DNA of 64,000 bases from Amphibalanus amphitrite (Eukaryota; Arthropoda; Thecostraca; Balanomorpha; Balanidae): NCBI RefSeq assembly GCF_019059575.1, contig NW_024882961.1, positions 1-64,000 on the forward strand. Direction: 5' to 3'. Position numbers and translations under genes: made by a program. Positions 11,386-59,063 of this stretch are shown piece after piece. Positions within the stretch are counted from its first letter, which is position 1. The number at the start of each line of letters is the position of its first letter. The notes under the pieces were generated by a model. The model had not been told where the DNA came from. It did not search any database and worked only from the letters and a program-made list of their open reading frames with translations.

Positions 11386-12396
11386 GCAGTCGAAAAAAGC
11401 ACTTTTGGACAATTGACATGTGAATGAGACGTGGAAGGACAATAAAAACAGCTGCAATGCGTTCAGTTTTACAATAGGTAATCGATTGGGATGCCACATG
11501 AGTTTTACCGGTCAGGTCATGAGCTCGACCTTAAAAAAATGTTCATCTTTGGAGGTCAAATTACACACCATTCTACACCATTGGACGAAAGAGACATGAT
11601 GCTAGCAGAGCTGATTGTTTTTAATGCCTATGTACCCACAACAATGACAACAATGCACCGCTCCCGCTGGGCTACGTTTCGCTTGCGTTCCAGGAACGTA
11701 GTGACGTCACAGGAAGGGACGCGGGCGGACCGCCGCGCTGATGACCCGCCCGCTGTCAAAGGGCGGGCTGGGTTTGACGGGCGCACAATAGCGGCCGCGC
11801 GCGTGTTCCTGGAAGCGATACCTAGCGAAGGCACGGGCGTCGGAAGGGTTGGACGCTTTGACCCTCTCCCAGACCTCCCGCTGTTACTGCCAAGGTTACT
11901 GCTACTGAGAAGGGAAATAAGTAACGGTGGTATTCACACAGGCTTTTCACTAATTTCTGACGTTTTGCATGTGTCGTCAACAATCCGTCCCCTAGAGATA
12001 GGTACTTGCGCGAACACTAAGGTAACCGGACTGTTAGCTTGAAACGCCGCCAGGGAAAAACATACTGCTCCATGGTATAATTTCTTCCACGTGTGACCGG
12101 TCTGAAGCCTTTTCACATTAGATCGATGCGTGTTTTTATCGATATAGGATCTCCATCGATCTTAGAATTTGCGATCTGAATGATTGGGTGGAGCAAGATA
12201 AGAATGGGTCTGAGCTATTCTAATCTTGGAGTAGAATCGACATCGCTAACTGAATGGCTCAAAGTCATACCCGAAGCGGAAGCCAGTCTGCCGAAAAATA
12301 GCCGTTTTCACGACGGGCTTTCTGACGAGTGGACTTATATAATATATGGACTAAATCTGCAAAAAAATCTCTTTTACAGCAAATATGTTCATATAT
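11386..12396. other. No gene recognised
   Basis: The 183-codon ORF at 11491-12042 has no recognisable domain and a composition unlike the FANCD2 exons. I regard it as chance. No clear repeat boundary is seen. Confidence 0.45.
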
Positions 12397-13060
12397 TTTA
12401 CCCTCGCATGTCACGCATGTGTAGGGGTAGTTGGATGGCCCCGCCCTCTCGGTTTTTCGCGAATAATCTCGCTCAAAAAGCGGAAGATCGCGACGAAACT
12501 TTCAGTACCCCAGAGTTGATAAATTTTACACATAACTCTTTTTCTTTCATGACCTTGTCCCCAATGACCTTTGACCCCTGGCCTTTTTCTCGAGACCATG
12601 TTTGACCGAAATCGCGATTCAGCGTATGTCAGATCATATTATCTGCGCGTTTCCGGTCTTTTTTTGTGTTGTAAACGTCCAAGCATGTCAAATGATGTTC
12701 GTCCCATGCATTACGGTGGGTGCCAAGGTCAAGTAAAGGTCAGGCCTAGGTCATTGACCTTTGAGGATCCTGATTCACTTTTTTGAGTTTTACATGTTCC
12801 TATACATCCGTTTGATCATTTACTTAGTAGTTTTAGTGCCTTCGTAACATGTTACGACGCCGTCAGTGGACTTTGACACCTACGGATAGCCAGCAGGACG
12901 CCTACTGGTTGACCTGACCTGAACTGACCCGAGCTAGCCTAAATGCATGAGCTCATAATCTGTGATCAAAACTAACATAAAATACGTGATCGGCACCCTA
13001 AAAACTCGCTAACAGCTTCACTTTATGAATTTCTAGCAGGTCCCGAATTTATGCTTTTGC
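12397..13060 (+). mobile_element. D-family fragment
   Basis: It starts with TTTACCCTCGCATG, a decayed D terminus, followed by the typical TTTTTCGCGAATAA phrase. It follows D for about 660 bp and then stops near GCAGGTCCCGAATT. The perfect IR1 palindrome at 12748-12760 is retained. Confidence 0.65.
12748..12760. promoter_or_regulatory. IR1 nuclear-receptor palindrome (EcRE-like)
   Basis: AGGTCA-T-TGACCT is identical to the D1 site although the flanks have diverged. Confidence 0.5.
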
Positions 13061-13079
13061 ATCAATCTAGTTTACTACA

Positions 13080-13126
13080 ATCTGTTTTATTTATTTATTC
13101 ATTTATTAATTTATTTGTTTGCTTAT
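13080..13126. repeat. TTTATT-type simple repeat
   Basis: An imperfect TTTA/TTTATT microsatellite follows the D fragment. Confidence 0.7.
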
Positions 13127-13218
13127 TTGCCAACAGAGCTATCTCCACTTACAGGCGAAGTCAGGCTTAAAATCAGTAAATGAAAAAAAAACAGCGTAAC
13201 ATAAAATAAAATACTGAG

Positions 13219-13420
13219 TAGGGGAAAATGGGGTAATTTGGCCGGTGGTGTAAATTGACCGCCCCCAACTGTACGATATCTGATAAAAGTGAATGAAATA
13301 ACTCTAGTCCCTATTCACTCGTCATGGGTAGAACTAACTTGAGGACAAATGTCAAAATTTTCCCCTCGTAACCCGCGACCGGGTGGACCTCTCAGCCAAC
13401 TTCGCCATGGTGGGGAGCTT
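13219..13420 (+). mobile_element. End of a TA-flanked element
   Basis: TA is followed by GGGGAAAATGGGGTAATTTG and a segment that matches, inverted, the sequence at 60800-60962. Only one end is seen here. The TA junction suggests a Tc1/mariner-type MITE. Confidence 0.5.
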
Positions 13421-13494
13421 TTTTGGCCACATCAGATTACCTCAGAAAGAAAGCAAGCTAGAAAGACACAGTAAAAGCAATAGATAGCTCGCTG

Positions 13495-14200
13495 CAAGCT
13501 CTTTCAGAATCATTTAGGTCATTTTTTGATCAGGTTATCGCTGAGGTCACTGGAGGTCACCAAAAATAAAATTTTCACGATTGTTGTACCCGATTTTGAC
13601 AACTTCTCACAAATCGGCGCAAAGTCGGAAACCAATAGAGCTACAGCGCTTCGGGAAGAACGCATTCGATAGCTCTTTCAAAAGCCTTTCTGAAAAATGT
13701 CTTGGATTTGACCTAAGGTCAACGGTTTTGCCTCCAGAGAGCAAAAACTATCAAGATCGGACGTTTTCCGGAAAAGTTGTCGTGTCATAACTTTTAACTC
13801 CAAGCTTGCATGACGCTTATTTTACCGGCATCACGTTTTTCTCGTCGAGACGCGTCGAATGAACTATAAAACTTGACCTGAAAAGGTCAGCTTGAAAATT
13901 TGACCTCAGGGCAAATCACTGTAAAGGTCATGTTGCATGTCATTCGACTCCTATTGCTGAACTGAACACATTTATGGTGTTTTCAGCGCTCTAGCATGCT
14001 TCTTTCTAAAGCTATTGTCAAAAAGCTGTTAGTAACGTTTCATGATCTGAGATGACCTCACGGGCATAATTGAAGTAGTCACAGGTACAATTTTCCGGTT
14101 CAGTGTGTGATGCTTACCTATGTCACGATGTTTGAGGTTGTTTTCGGCCAAACAAAGAGCACTTCAATTTTCCCCCATTGACTTATTATGGAGAGATCGC
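13495..14200 (-). mobile_element. F-family fragment, reverse
   Basis: It aligns by eye, inverted, with the F element at 57259-58458 (shared phrases around GTTGCATGTCATTCGA and the lysis of GGTCA words). Termini are missing. Confidence 0.5.
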
Positions 14201-14269
14201 AAAATTTAGCTGGTCACCGATATGAAACTTCCGAGATATACGAATTGTTCATACTGATTTCCTCATACT

Positions 14270-14845
14270 GATGATCTAATATCCATTACGAGTCTCATAA
14301 CTTGAATATCTCGGAAATTCCTAAAGGTCATATGAGGTCAGGCCATTTTCGTGACTTCACCATTATGTCAATGGGGATAAATGAAAACTGCTATTCTGGC
14401 GCCGGGAACGATCTCCAACTATCTCAAGCACACAGAATCGTGCTTTGATGCACTCCTTGCAAGGAAACATGCGTCAGTTTTGCAATGTTGACCTTGTGTG
14501 ACGTCATTTATGACGTCATTAGGGTCATATTAGTTTTTCGTCAATAGCTCCCAATCAATTTGAGCTAGTGAGTAGGGAAAGCAACCAATGGACTCAGGTA
14601 GACCTGCCAAATCGAATGATATGCGACATAACCTACTTCGACCAATGTCGTAACCTGGGGGCGCTGACCTGACCGTGACCTGAGGTCAACACCTTAAGTT
14701 GACCTGACCCAAACAAAAAGTATATCATTCGACGCGCCTGAGCGAGGCTAACACGATGCTGCCAAAATCGCGGCTCTGCGGCCGTTTTTTGCTAAGCTAT
14801 TCACCAAAAACGGAACCGTACCTTGGGGCACTTGACGGTTACTCA
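14270..14845 (-). mobile_element. B-family fragment, reverse
   Basis: It matches B1 inverted, from the AATATCTCGG phrase through paired CREs (14499-14518) to CCTTGGGGCACTTGAC. Neither TTAA terminus is preserved. Confidence 0.65.
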
Positions 14846-15342
14846 TCAATATATTATTCATTCTGAGGGATTACATATTTTTGTTAGTCCATGACAACTG
14901 CCAATGGCAATCCGCGCGTCTGAATCTTTTGTCATTTTTCTTCTGAGCGTCGACATATTTAACGATATCTTTATCAGCGTGTTGGAGTGGGTCATCAACG
15001 GCCATGTAATAAAATGAATACTGCGTGGGAAGGGGTAAAACATATTGACCTCTGTGACGCCACTGTAGCTCTCGGGCGAACAGTACAGTATGACCACAGA
15101 GAAAGTCACTCAAACCCCCTGCCAGACCAACACCATCCATATAATATTCAGGTCAGCGGCGAACTGAAATTGACCGGGTACATCGTTGATGTCCTCGATA
15201 ACATGCAACTCGGCATCAATCTGCCTCAGTGGCCAGGGCAGCCACCAGGTCCGGGGTCTCGGCGTCCTCAGCTCCCCTGACGCAGGCTAAAACAGTGGAT
15301 GAGCGTTTGGCTAGAAGGGGGCGGATAAGCTCAACTGTCAAG
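14846..15342. other. Non-repeat segment, function unknown
   Basis: The GGTCA-rich repeats stop here. All three minus frames and one plus frame have ORFs of 80-97 codons across 14858-15280, which may mean an old coding remnant. I cannot recognise any of them. This could be an exon remnant carried between repeats or chance. Confidence 0.25.
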
Positions 15343-15950
15343 TTAACCCGCGCCGTGCTGATGGTCATAGTTTTCCGTGTCGTGCTGAAGGGGAGGGGGC
15401 GTTTTCACACGTTTAACTCGGCTCCTGGGCCACGTGGTGCCAGGCGGTAAGTGGCATTCAAAACAGCGTCTAAAATAATGAAGAAAATAGTCATTCGTTT
15501 TTTAAACCAGGTGAAAGGTCAGGTCGCCAAAGGTCAAATTTTGCCTATGGCAACATTTTTTCTTCAAAAAGCGGCGCACAACTCGGAACCAATAGAGCTA
15601 CCCAGCTGATAACTCAAGAACCAATACACGCAGCAAAACTCACGAGGAGGCAAACGAAAGAACGCGACGAGACACTTCCGATGAGTACCTGAAAGTTGAA
15701 TTTCAAGGTCACAGCTCGGGTCAAGGTCAGGTCAAACACATGAAATTGGGCTTTCAGTAGCATGAGTCCAAAACAACTCTGGTGACCTGACCTTTGACCT
15801 GACCGGAAAAGTGACCTAAGTAATTTCGTCATTATTCCTTACGAAATTTCGAATGTCGCTTTCCCCGTATCGCTGCATGGCCCAGGAGCCGCGTTAAAAG
15901 GGGGTGTTCAAACACCCCCGCTCCAGGACCCCCAGCGGGGTGCGGGTTAT
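15343..15950 (+). mobile_element. F-family TTAA MITE
   Basis: TTAA-CCCGCGCCGTGCTG is on the left and GGGGTGCGGG-TTAT (one mismatch from TTAA) on the right. A hairpin GGGGGTGTTC/AACACCCCC sits inside the right end. It is a shortened relative of the F copy at 57259. Confidence 0.65.
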
Positions 15951-16690
15951 GAAATGCATGCATCATGGTTTTATTTATTATTATTATCATGGTCGTGAAG
16001 TAGTCACAAGAAATTGCCAAGGTTCCGTTCAAGATTTTGGAAACCGTAGAATGATAGGTAATCAAAAATCGAAGATGGCAATTTGATTGTTCATGGTAGG
16101 TATTGGCAGTCCAATGACGTTTACGGCCTGTCTGTTTGTGTCTATTCTGTGATTTTTTACCTATGATTTTTTTTTAACATGTGTCGCTTTTTTTGTCGAA
16201 AACTCAAATCATGACGTCACTAAAACCTCGATATCTCAACAAAATTTGGATTGATTTTTTGGAATTTGTCACAATAAACTTCTATCAATTCCCTACATGT
16301 ATCTACCTACACTAAATTTGGCAAAAAAAAAACAACGTCCCTAATTGCTAAAATTCTGCACCAGCAATATTCCAAGTGTTCGTGCTTACAAACGGGCCAA
16401 TTGTCCATATGTACAATTGTCTATATGTCTATATGGCTGCTCTCGGGTCATACGCAGCGCCTCGCCGACTGAGCGTAGCCAGGCGACAAGACAGCCCGTC
16501 ACTGCAAGAACTGCGCTGCCTCCCCCCCCCCCCTCCCTCCTCCCGACCCCGTCCCCCGACCGGCGCGGCGCGGCATTCCTCGGGCCACAATAGTGACTCC
16601 CCTCCCTCAGCTGACCCGCGTCCTCAGGTGCGGTGTAGGTACACTGGACAAATACTTCTGCCGGGGCTGACGGGGTTCATGTTTGAACAA
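15951..16690. other. No gene recognised
   Basis: AT-rich sequence followed by a C-rich low-complexity stretch near 16520-16560. No coding region can be supported. Confidence 0.45.
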
Positions 16691-16944
16691 GGGATTAAGG
16701 GAAGTCTTCAAACATCTCAGACGGAGTTTTCGCCGAAACTACCAGCTAGCGCCATCCACCGGTGAACGGCGGTACTAAACTTCATTCGCTAGTTCCCGAA
16801 ACGACACACCATGAGCTGTGAGTTTGTGAACGAGTGCCCCCCATCAACGATGTTTGTTTACTTCTGTGACGTGCAATGACGAAAAGCCACTGATTGCAGT
16901 GGACTCGTTGTGAATAAATAAGTTTCAAGTTTCAAGTTTCTAGT
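16690..16944 (+). mobile_element. Possible LINE 3' end with short-repeat tail
   Basis: The segment ends in AATAA followed by three AGTTTCA-type heptamers (16912-16941). CR1/L2-group LINEs end in such short repeats rather than poly(A), like the AAATCTG tail at 32957. No coding sequence remains. Confidence 0.4.
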
Positions 16945-16959
16945 GCGCAATAGGCGAAA

Positions 16960-17915
16960 ACGTCAAGTAGACCTTTCGAGGTCACCGAGGTCACCTGAGA
17001 TCGCTATCTTCTAAGAGGTTGATAAAACTTCGTGCGTCGAATCCTAGACAGGTGGTGTTTTCCCTGGGTGTTTTCGTCTCGATCGGCCCAGTAGGTAGTT
17101 GCTGAGTTATAGAGTGCCTGCAATAAGCGCATAGGCGGCGGAACGGGGAGGGGGAACTGGGGCACCGCTGACCGCGCCCCCCTTTGATTTTGGCATTTAG
17201 CCCTATGGGCATTGCATGGAAAGAATGGGACCAAAAGTCGCAGTGCCCCCTTTAATTGAAGGTGTTCCGCCGCTAGGTACTGAATAGGCGAAAACGCGTC
17301 AAGTTGACCTTTGGAGGTCACTGAGGTCTCTTGAGGACTGAGGTCACCTTCTTCAAAACCGCTATTGAAATCGCATACGGTAAATCGACTGGTGGTATTT
17401 TCGTCTTGATCGGCCCAATAGTTCCTGAGTTATCGAATGGCTGCATTAGGCGAAAACGGTTATGTGATGTCCAAAGGTCGAAGGTCACCTGAGGTCACCA
17501 TATATTCGTAACGGCTCATGAAATCGCATAGGTACCTACGGTGAATCGACTGGTAGGTACCTAGTGTTCGTCTCGATCAGCCCAGTAGTTCCTGAGTTAT
17601 AGAATGACTGCAATACGTCAAGCTGACCTTCCGAGGTCACCGGGGTCACCTGAGGCAACCATCTTTGGAACGGTAGAATAAATCACATCCTACCGTGAAT
17701 CGACTGGTGGTTTGTATCGACCGTCACAATAGTTCTCGAGTTATAGAATGGCTGCATTAGGCGAGTACGAAAAGTGGACCTTTGGAGGTCACCAAGGTCA
17801 CCTGAGGTGACCAGATTTAAAACCGCTGATAAAATCGTATGCTTTGATTCGAATAGTGCTTTGTTCGTTTCGATTGGTTTAGTGGTTCCTGAGTAATAGA
17901 ATGGATGCAAGGGCA
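16960..17915 (+). repeat. ~160-bp GGTCA tandem repeat, about six units
   Basis: Units begin with AGGTCA, 3 bp, AGGTCA, about 4 bp, and a third half-site. They continue through an AATCGACTGGTGGT phrase and CTCGATCGGCCCA, and finish with CTGAGTTATAGAATGGCTG. They are diverged, and the second unit has an inserted segment. The same unit occurs at 1798-2098. Confidence 0.75.
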
Positions 17916-18899
17916 GTGGTCGAGTTATGTTGTTCTTTTTGTCTGCGTTTTAAGCATTGTTGTGGTTCCTGGCCTTTGGAGGGAGTTTCAAATATGGCGC
18001 ATCATAAACAATTATGGTTTGGTGCATAGTGGTGCATGTGCAGTTATGACAGTTCCCTGGCCACTGGCCGCGTTTTTTGCTTAAATTGTTTGAATTTGGC
18101 TTGAATAAGCTATTTTTTGTTCAGATTGTTGCAAAGTAATACAAATATTATTCGACTGCCTTAAGCTTTGAAAACTGGGCCACCGTTTTCCGCGTTCAAG
18201 TTTGACCACCCTTCGGGGGGTGCCGGGATCAAATATTTTATAACCCATGCATTTAAGCTGCTAACCAATTTATTTATATACGGCATGTCAATGTGTCAAT
18301 AAACATTGAGAACCAAAGGTCAGGTGCCTACCAAGGCTAGGCGGACATGCCCACTGATGGCAGATGACCAAACTCAAAAACTTAGATACCAATAGATTAG
18401 TGGTCGGCAGGTCGACTTTGTGTGTGGAGTTATGGAAAATATCACTAAATGTCTCCAATTTACAATTGACACAACATTCTTGCATTTCTTCAGAGTTGAC
18501 AGTGCCTGTAAAGCCATAGAAAAGCCTGTAAAGGTACTTAGAAAAGCCTGTAAGATTTATCTGGATCCATGATCCCAAATCATTAATCCAAAATGGATTT
18601 TTTTAGAACCTTCAACATTGATGACATTGTTGCCATTCATGGTAACTGTCATTCCATATCCATGCTCCCAAAACATGGATCAAAGATGGATCTCATCACT
18701 CATGCCAGACTGGAAAACATCCATGCCTACACTACGCCGGATGCCCGTGAGACCCTCTTGCGCCTAAATTTGGCACAAGCGATTTTGCACTGAAATTTCT
18801 GCATGAGTTGCGCCGAAAATTGTGTGCCCATATATGCCAAAATTAAGGCACTTTTACATAAAACACATGTGCACAATTACCGATCAAGGCTCTGCCAAC
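17916..18899. other. No gene recognised
   Basis: This stretch is outside the GGTCA families. A 96-codon minus-strand ORF (18288-18578) and a 66-codon plus-strand ORF (18593-18793) face each other but carry no domain I know. Confidence 0.4.
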
Positions 18900-18907
18900 G
18901 AGATAGA

Positions 18908-19493
18908 CAGTGGCGCGGGAACCGGGGGGCTAGCGGGGGCTGAGCCCCCCCAGCTTTTCGGCTGGGGGGGCTCGTAATGTATTTGAGCCCCCCCAGCTGG
19001 AGGAATCGAAATCGGAAATCTACCAACATAATTTCATAGACTCATACGTAGGCGCGGGAACTGGGGGGAGGGGGCAGTGGGGGAAGCTTGCCCCCACAAC
19101 TCTGCGGCCGTGGGGGCGGTGCCCCACAATGTTTCATGAGGCCAGGAACTGTTGGGCAGCTTGTCCTCCCCAAATTAGGGGTTGTGGGTCGCAAAGGAAG
19201 AAAGCATGGAAGTGAAAAATCCACCTATTTCACTGGCTCGGCAACTCCTTTGGCAGATTAAAACCTTTACCTACTCCAGGTTGCCAAAACGGTAGTTTCT
19301 TCACTCAGCTGAGACGGAATACCTCACTTTTTGAAAATATTTTCGTGTTTTTTTTTTGTTGTTGTTGAAAAGGCCAAGGTCTGAAAAATAAGTGGCCTAA
19401 AACCGGTGAGAAAACTACATTTGGGGGTACCCTAGGTTGATTTCTATTATGGTTCAGCCCCCCCCCAGTCTGGAAGAAGTTCCCGCGCCACTG
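18908..19493. mobile_element. hAT-type MITE
   Basis: This 586-bp element is flanked by the 8-bp duplication GAGATAGA (18900-18907 and 19494-19501). The ends are CAGTGGCGCGGGAAC and GTTCCCGCGCCACTG, a perfect 15-bp inverted repeat. The interior has G-run/C-run palindromes around AGCCCCCCCAGC. It lies about 580 bp upstream of the FANCD2 start codon. Confidence 0.9.
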
Positions 19494-19501
19494 GAGATAG
19501 A

Positions 19502-20076
19502 GCATTCCGGGGCCTTGGAGACTCTCCAATGTTTGAGCGTCCTAGTAAGTTTTTTTGCATCCATGAAAACCCAATACTTTAATACATACGTTTAGCGCAC
19601 TGAAGCGTTGTTTGTGTCTGAAACAAGGCCGGAGCCGGAAGCTCCCGAGTCAGAAATATGGGCGGAGTGTATATACGGTTCTCCCGGTCCTCCCGTGACC
19701 CTCTATTGCCAGATGCCAGCTGAGTGTATATAGATATGCTGGTCAAAAAACGTTCGAGTTCACTGGCTGCGAATTCGCTACCACTGAGTTAGGAGTCAGA
19801 TGCCAGATGCCTTATCCACTAAGCCATGCACAGGACCAAGATGTGACATTTCCTGTGGCTGGCAAGGCCAAACTCAACGTTTGGCCTTATAATTATGCTA
19901 ACATTTTCTTGATCACTTGACTATTAACCTAATGGCTGGTGACTTATTTTACCAATTTTACCTATAAGGATAACGACAGCATTTCGTGCTGGAAATCGCT
20001 GTGTATCACGCGACTGGCTCTCACAAGTGAAACTAACAACGGTTACTGGTGATTATTGACAGGCTAGCCGTTCAGT
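19502..20076 (+). promoter_or_regulatory. FANCD2 5' flank
   Basis: This is the interval between a hAT MITE and the first FANCD2 ATG. No TATA box is evident. It contains the tRNA-like sequence described separately. The transcription start and any upstream noncoding exon cannot be set from sequence alone. Confidence 0.35.
19763..19838 (-). pseudogene. tRNA-Arg-like sequence (tRNA pseudogene or SINE head)
   Basis: On the minus strand the order is GGCTTAGTGGATAAGGC (D-arm and A-box), an anticodon-like CTCCTAA, then GCGAATTCGC (T-arm/B-box-like). This resembles tRNA-Arg(CCU). A CATCTG word is duplicated before the anticodon arm, and the acceptor stem does not pair well, so a functional tRNA is unlikely. 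Confidence 0.45.
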
Positions 20077-55933
<35,857 letters not shown>

Positions 55934-56719
55934 GCAGTGGACGGGAACGGTCGCAGGTAGGCGACAGTGGGGGCAATGAGCGGGCAACAGTTGAGCATCG
56001 AGCGGGGAATGGCCGAGCAACGATCAGGGCCAGCGTCCGGGGAATGCTTGGGCAATACTCGGGATGGAGTAGACACCGAACGGTGAATGGTCGGGCAACG
56101 GTCGGCCGAAGCTGGAGGATTGAGCGACCCTCGAGCGAGCGATGGTCGGCAAGTCAGTTCTGAATGCGGGGTGATAATCTGTGTACAGTGAGGATTACTG
56201 ACACGGAAGTGTTTTGTGCGTCTGCTTGTTTCATCTGAGCATTTGTATCATAGAAGCATTGCTATGTACTTCTTATACATACATTCTTATTTCCACTTTC
56301 CCTGTCTCCGTCGCGGAATAATTCTCGGAACGTACAGAGCTAGTTATGGCTGTCCAATGCACATGGTCAGTTGGCAAATGCACAGACATGACAGGCGTCA
56401 GTTAACTGTCAGCTCTGGTGCGAGGCTCATCTCTAGAGATTCTCAGACAGGCACGCTACACGTTTAGGTTAGGTGGGCCGCGGGGTAATGTGATCATTAC
56501 TGTGAGGAACTTTTCAAGACTGGACTCGAGGCCGTGTTCTTTGAGGCTGGGATCCAGGAGCTGGTTTCAGCGGTGGATTCTGGGGATGGATTCTGAGGCT
56601 GGAGTCATGGTTAATTTCCAAGGGTTTGGTAGTTCCATTCTCAGCCCTATTACTGTTTTCCCAGTCCGGCCAGTGCGATCGGTTGCGTTAGTCCGGCAGT
56701 CCCAATCCTGACTGGAGAG
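55934..56719 (+). other. FANCD2 3' flank
   Basis: Presumed 3' untranslated sequence with a repeated GGGGAATG/GGGCAA phrase near 55970-56160. No AATAAA close to the stop was found, so the polyadenylation site is undefined. Confidence 0.4.
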
Positions 56720-57224
56720 TTAAAGGGACTGTCCCAACTTCTAAAATGTTGTTAAAACCAGTTAAATTGTGCCCGACTTTATAGATTGGATGACCAGGAA
56801 CACGGTTCTGGCATTTATTTTTCATTAAACATCTTAGGCTTCCCATATTCCAAACACAAACTTTCAAATATGTGACGTCACAGCCCAAAATTACCTCCTT
56901 CCCCAGGCCACATTACTGTCATAAAGCTGATTCTTTTTACTCTGTAGGCACCACAACAAAGTTCAGACCAAGTTTTAAGCGATTTTTCAACGAACAAACC
57001 CATTTAAATCAGAATGACTAAACGAGGTGACGTCACAGTAACGGTCGCTCCATGTTGAAGATAGGGCCTTGCACAAGGCCCATTTTCAAATGAAGGGAAC
57101 GAATTTCTTCAACACCAAGAGGCCGCGGGGGTTGCAACCTAGATAGATAGTGGTTTCTGAGCCTCGCCGCAAACTTGGCTATCTCAACTCAAACCCCATG
57201 TTAAAGGTGGGATAGTCCCTTTAA
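56720..57224. mobile_element. TTAA MITE downstream of FANCD2
   Basis: TTAAAGGGACTGTCCCAAC is on the left and GGTGGGATAGTCCCTTTAA on the right. It is the same family as 29131-29607, sharing CTTGGCTATCTCAACTCAAA near its right end. Confidence 0.8.
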
Positions 57225-57258
57225 GGCATTCCCAAGTCATGCCCTTTACCTGTTCCCT

Positions 57259-58458
57259 TTAACCCGCGCCCTGCTGGGGGGGGGGGTGTTTGAACACCCC
57301 CCTTGTGGTTTTTCGCGAATATCTCAAAAACGGCGGCGCTCCGCGCCGCCGTTTTTGGTACACCTTAGCACACATCAATTCTACACATGTTGTGAAAATT
57401 TCAGACCAAGGTCATTGAAGGTCAGGTCACCAGGTCACTTGAAGTGACCTCACCTCATAAAAAGTTTCAATGTCTGTCATAGCTACACCGAGTGACCAAT
57501 TGCTTTGAAACTTTCAGCGATTGCTAAGAGCAATAGCATGTACAAAATGTATATCTCAGAATTTTGATATCGATGACCTAAGGTCAGGTCAATTTTGCGA
57601 CCTCCCCATTATAAGTCAATGGGAGAAAATTGAAATGCGCCGCTTTTGGACAAAAGACATTATAAACACTCCCAAACACCGAATTACAAGTGGTTTAGAC
57701 ACACTGAACATGAAAATGGTGTCCATGACCCTTGTTTATGCCCTGAGGTCATCTTAGGTCATGAATGGTATTTAACAGTTTTTCGCAAATAACTTTTGAT
57801 AGAGGCATGCTAGAGCGATGAAAACGCCTTAGATGTGTTCAGCTCGACGATAAGGATCGACTGATATGCAACATGACCCTTTCCGGTCAGGTCATGACCT
57901 TGACCTGAGGTCAAATTTTCAAGTTGACCTTTCAAGGTCAACTTATAGTTCATTCGATGCGTCTTGACGAGAGGAACACAATGCCGGTAAAAGTAAGCTC
58001 GTACAAGGCTTGGGTCAAAAGTTATTGCAGAAAAACTGTTTCCGAAAAAATCGGCTATTTTTGCAATTTTTGCCCCCTGCAGGCAAAACCGTTGACGTTA
58101 GGTCAAATCTGAGAGAATTACTCAGAAAGGGCTTTAATAGGGCTATCGAATGCGCTTTTCCGCGGCGCTGTAGCTCTATTGGTTCTCGAGTTATGCGTTG
58201 GCTTCTTGGAAATTTTCGACATTCGACCTGGAAATCGGCGACATTTTGCCTTCAATGACCTCTGGTGACCTGACCTTTGACCTGACCAAAAAATTGACCG
58301 AAGTGATTTCGTCATTATTTTTGACGCTCTTTCGAACGCCGCCTTCCGCGTATCGCTACGTGGCCCAGGAGCCGAGTTACAAGGGGGGGGGGGTGTTCAA
58401 ACACCCCCCCCCCCAGCAGGGCGTGGAAATCCAGGACCCCCAGCCGGGCGCGGGTTAA
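57259..58458 (+). mobile_element. F-family TTAA element
   Basis: TTAA-CCCGCGCCCTGCTGGGG opens and CCGGGCGCGGG-TTAA closes the element. Hairpins GGGGTGTTTGAACACCCCC (57287) and GGGGTGTTCAAACACCCCC (58390) sit just inside both ends. The interior is rich in GGTCA words. No transposase is seen. Confidence 0.82.
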
Positions 58459-58850
58459 TTGCCGATTAACTGTCGTCTTCTCTTCCCGGGAGCTAATTAG
58501 GGTGTCTGTTAAGCGCTGTCTGATGTAAATAGCTGGCACGAAAAGGGGCTCGTTCGTTTATGGCGTCATGCTTCCAAGGTGACTCGGCGAAAAAAAGAAA
58601 ATGATGCAAGACTGCTGGCTTTATTTGCACTTTAATTACACAGTTTTCCGAACAATCGTGATGATGATCTAAACTCAAAAACCTTAGAAGTCCTTGTTCA
58701 TTTCATTTAGAGGTATCCTGGATGCCGGGTGGTCGCTCCCAAGCTACTCCAGTTGCACCGAAGTTACCCAACAACACTGCATCCAAACTGCATGACGGAG
58801 ATGTCCACTTACAGGAAGGCATTATAATTCTCAGACTACATTTAAAACCG
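58459..58850. other. Intergenic sequence, no gene
   Basis: Between the F element and the METTL24-like 3' end. Nothing recognisable. Confidence 0.5.
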
Positions 58851-58856
58851 TTTATT
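58851..58856 (-). terminator. Poly(A) signal, METTL24-like gene
   Basis: TTTATT on the plus strand is AATAAA on the minus strand, about 210 bp after the minus-strand stop codon. A mirrored AATAAA on the plus strand at 58869 makes this a small palindrome. Confidence 0.45.
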
Positions 58857-59063
58857 GTTATGCAAAACAATAAATGACATTGCACTTCACAGGTTAATGA
58901 TCACAGCTAAAATGGCTGTTTGGTTTGTCGGCTGTCGCTCGCTGCATGCGGCGCCGCTATCCAGCAGGACCCGTGACATAAGTTATGGCACGGTCACCCT
59001 CAATTATTGGAGTTTTAATTTCTGGGCGCCGACGCCAAGATACTGGGCGTTTCCCTTCCGCTC

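Noticed and set aside
11491..12042. 183-codon ORF as a gene
   Set aside because: No recognisable domain, no splice or poly(A) context, and composition typical of chance in this region.
14858..15280. Overlapping ORFs on both strands as a gene
   Set aside because: No frame gives a recognisable protein and there is no supporting splice context; kept only as an unknown segment.
19763..19838. Functional tRNA gene
   Set aside because: A- and B-box-like parts are present, but a duplicated word disrupts the anticodon arm and the acceptor stem does not pair.
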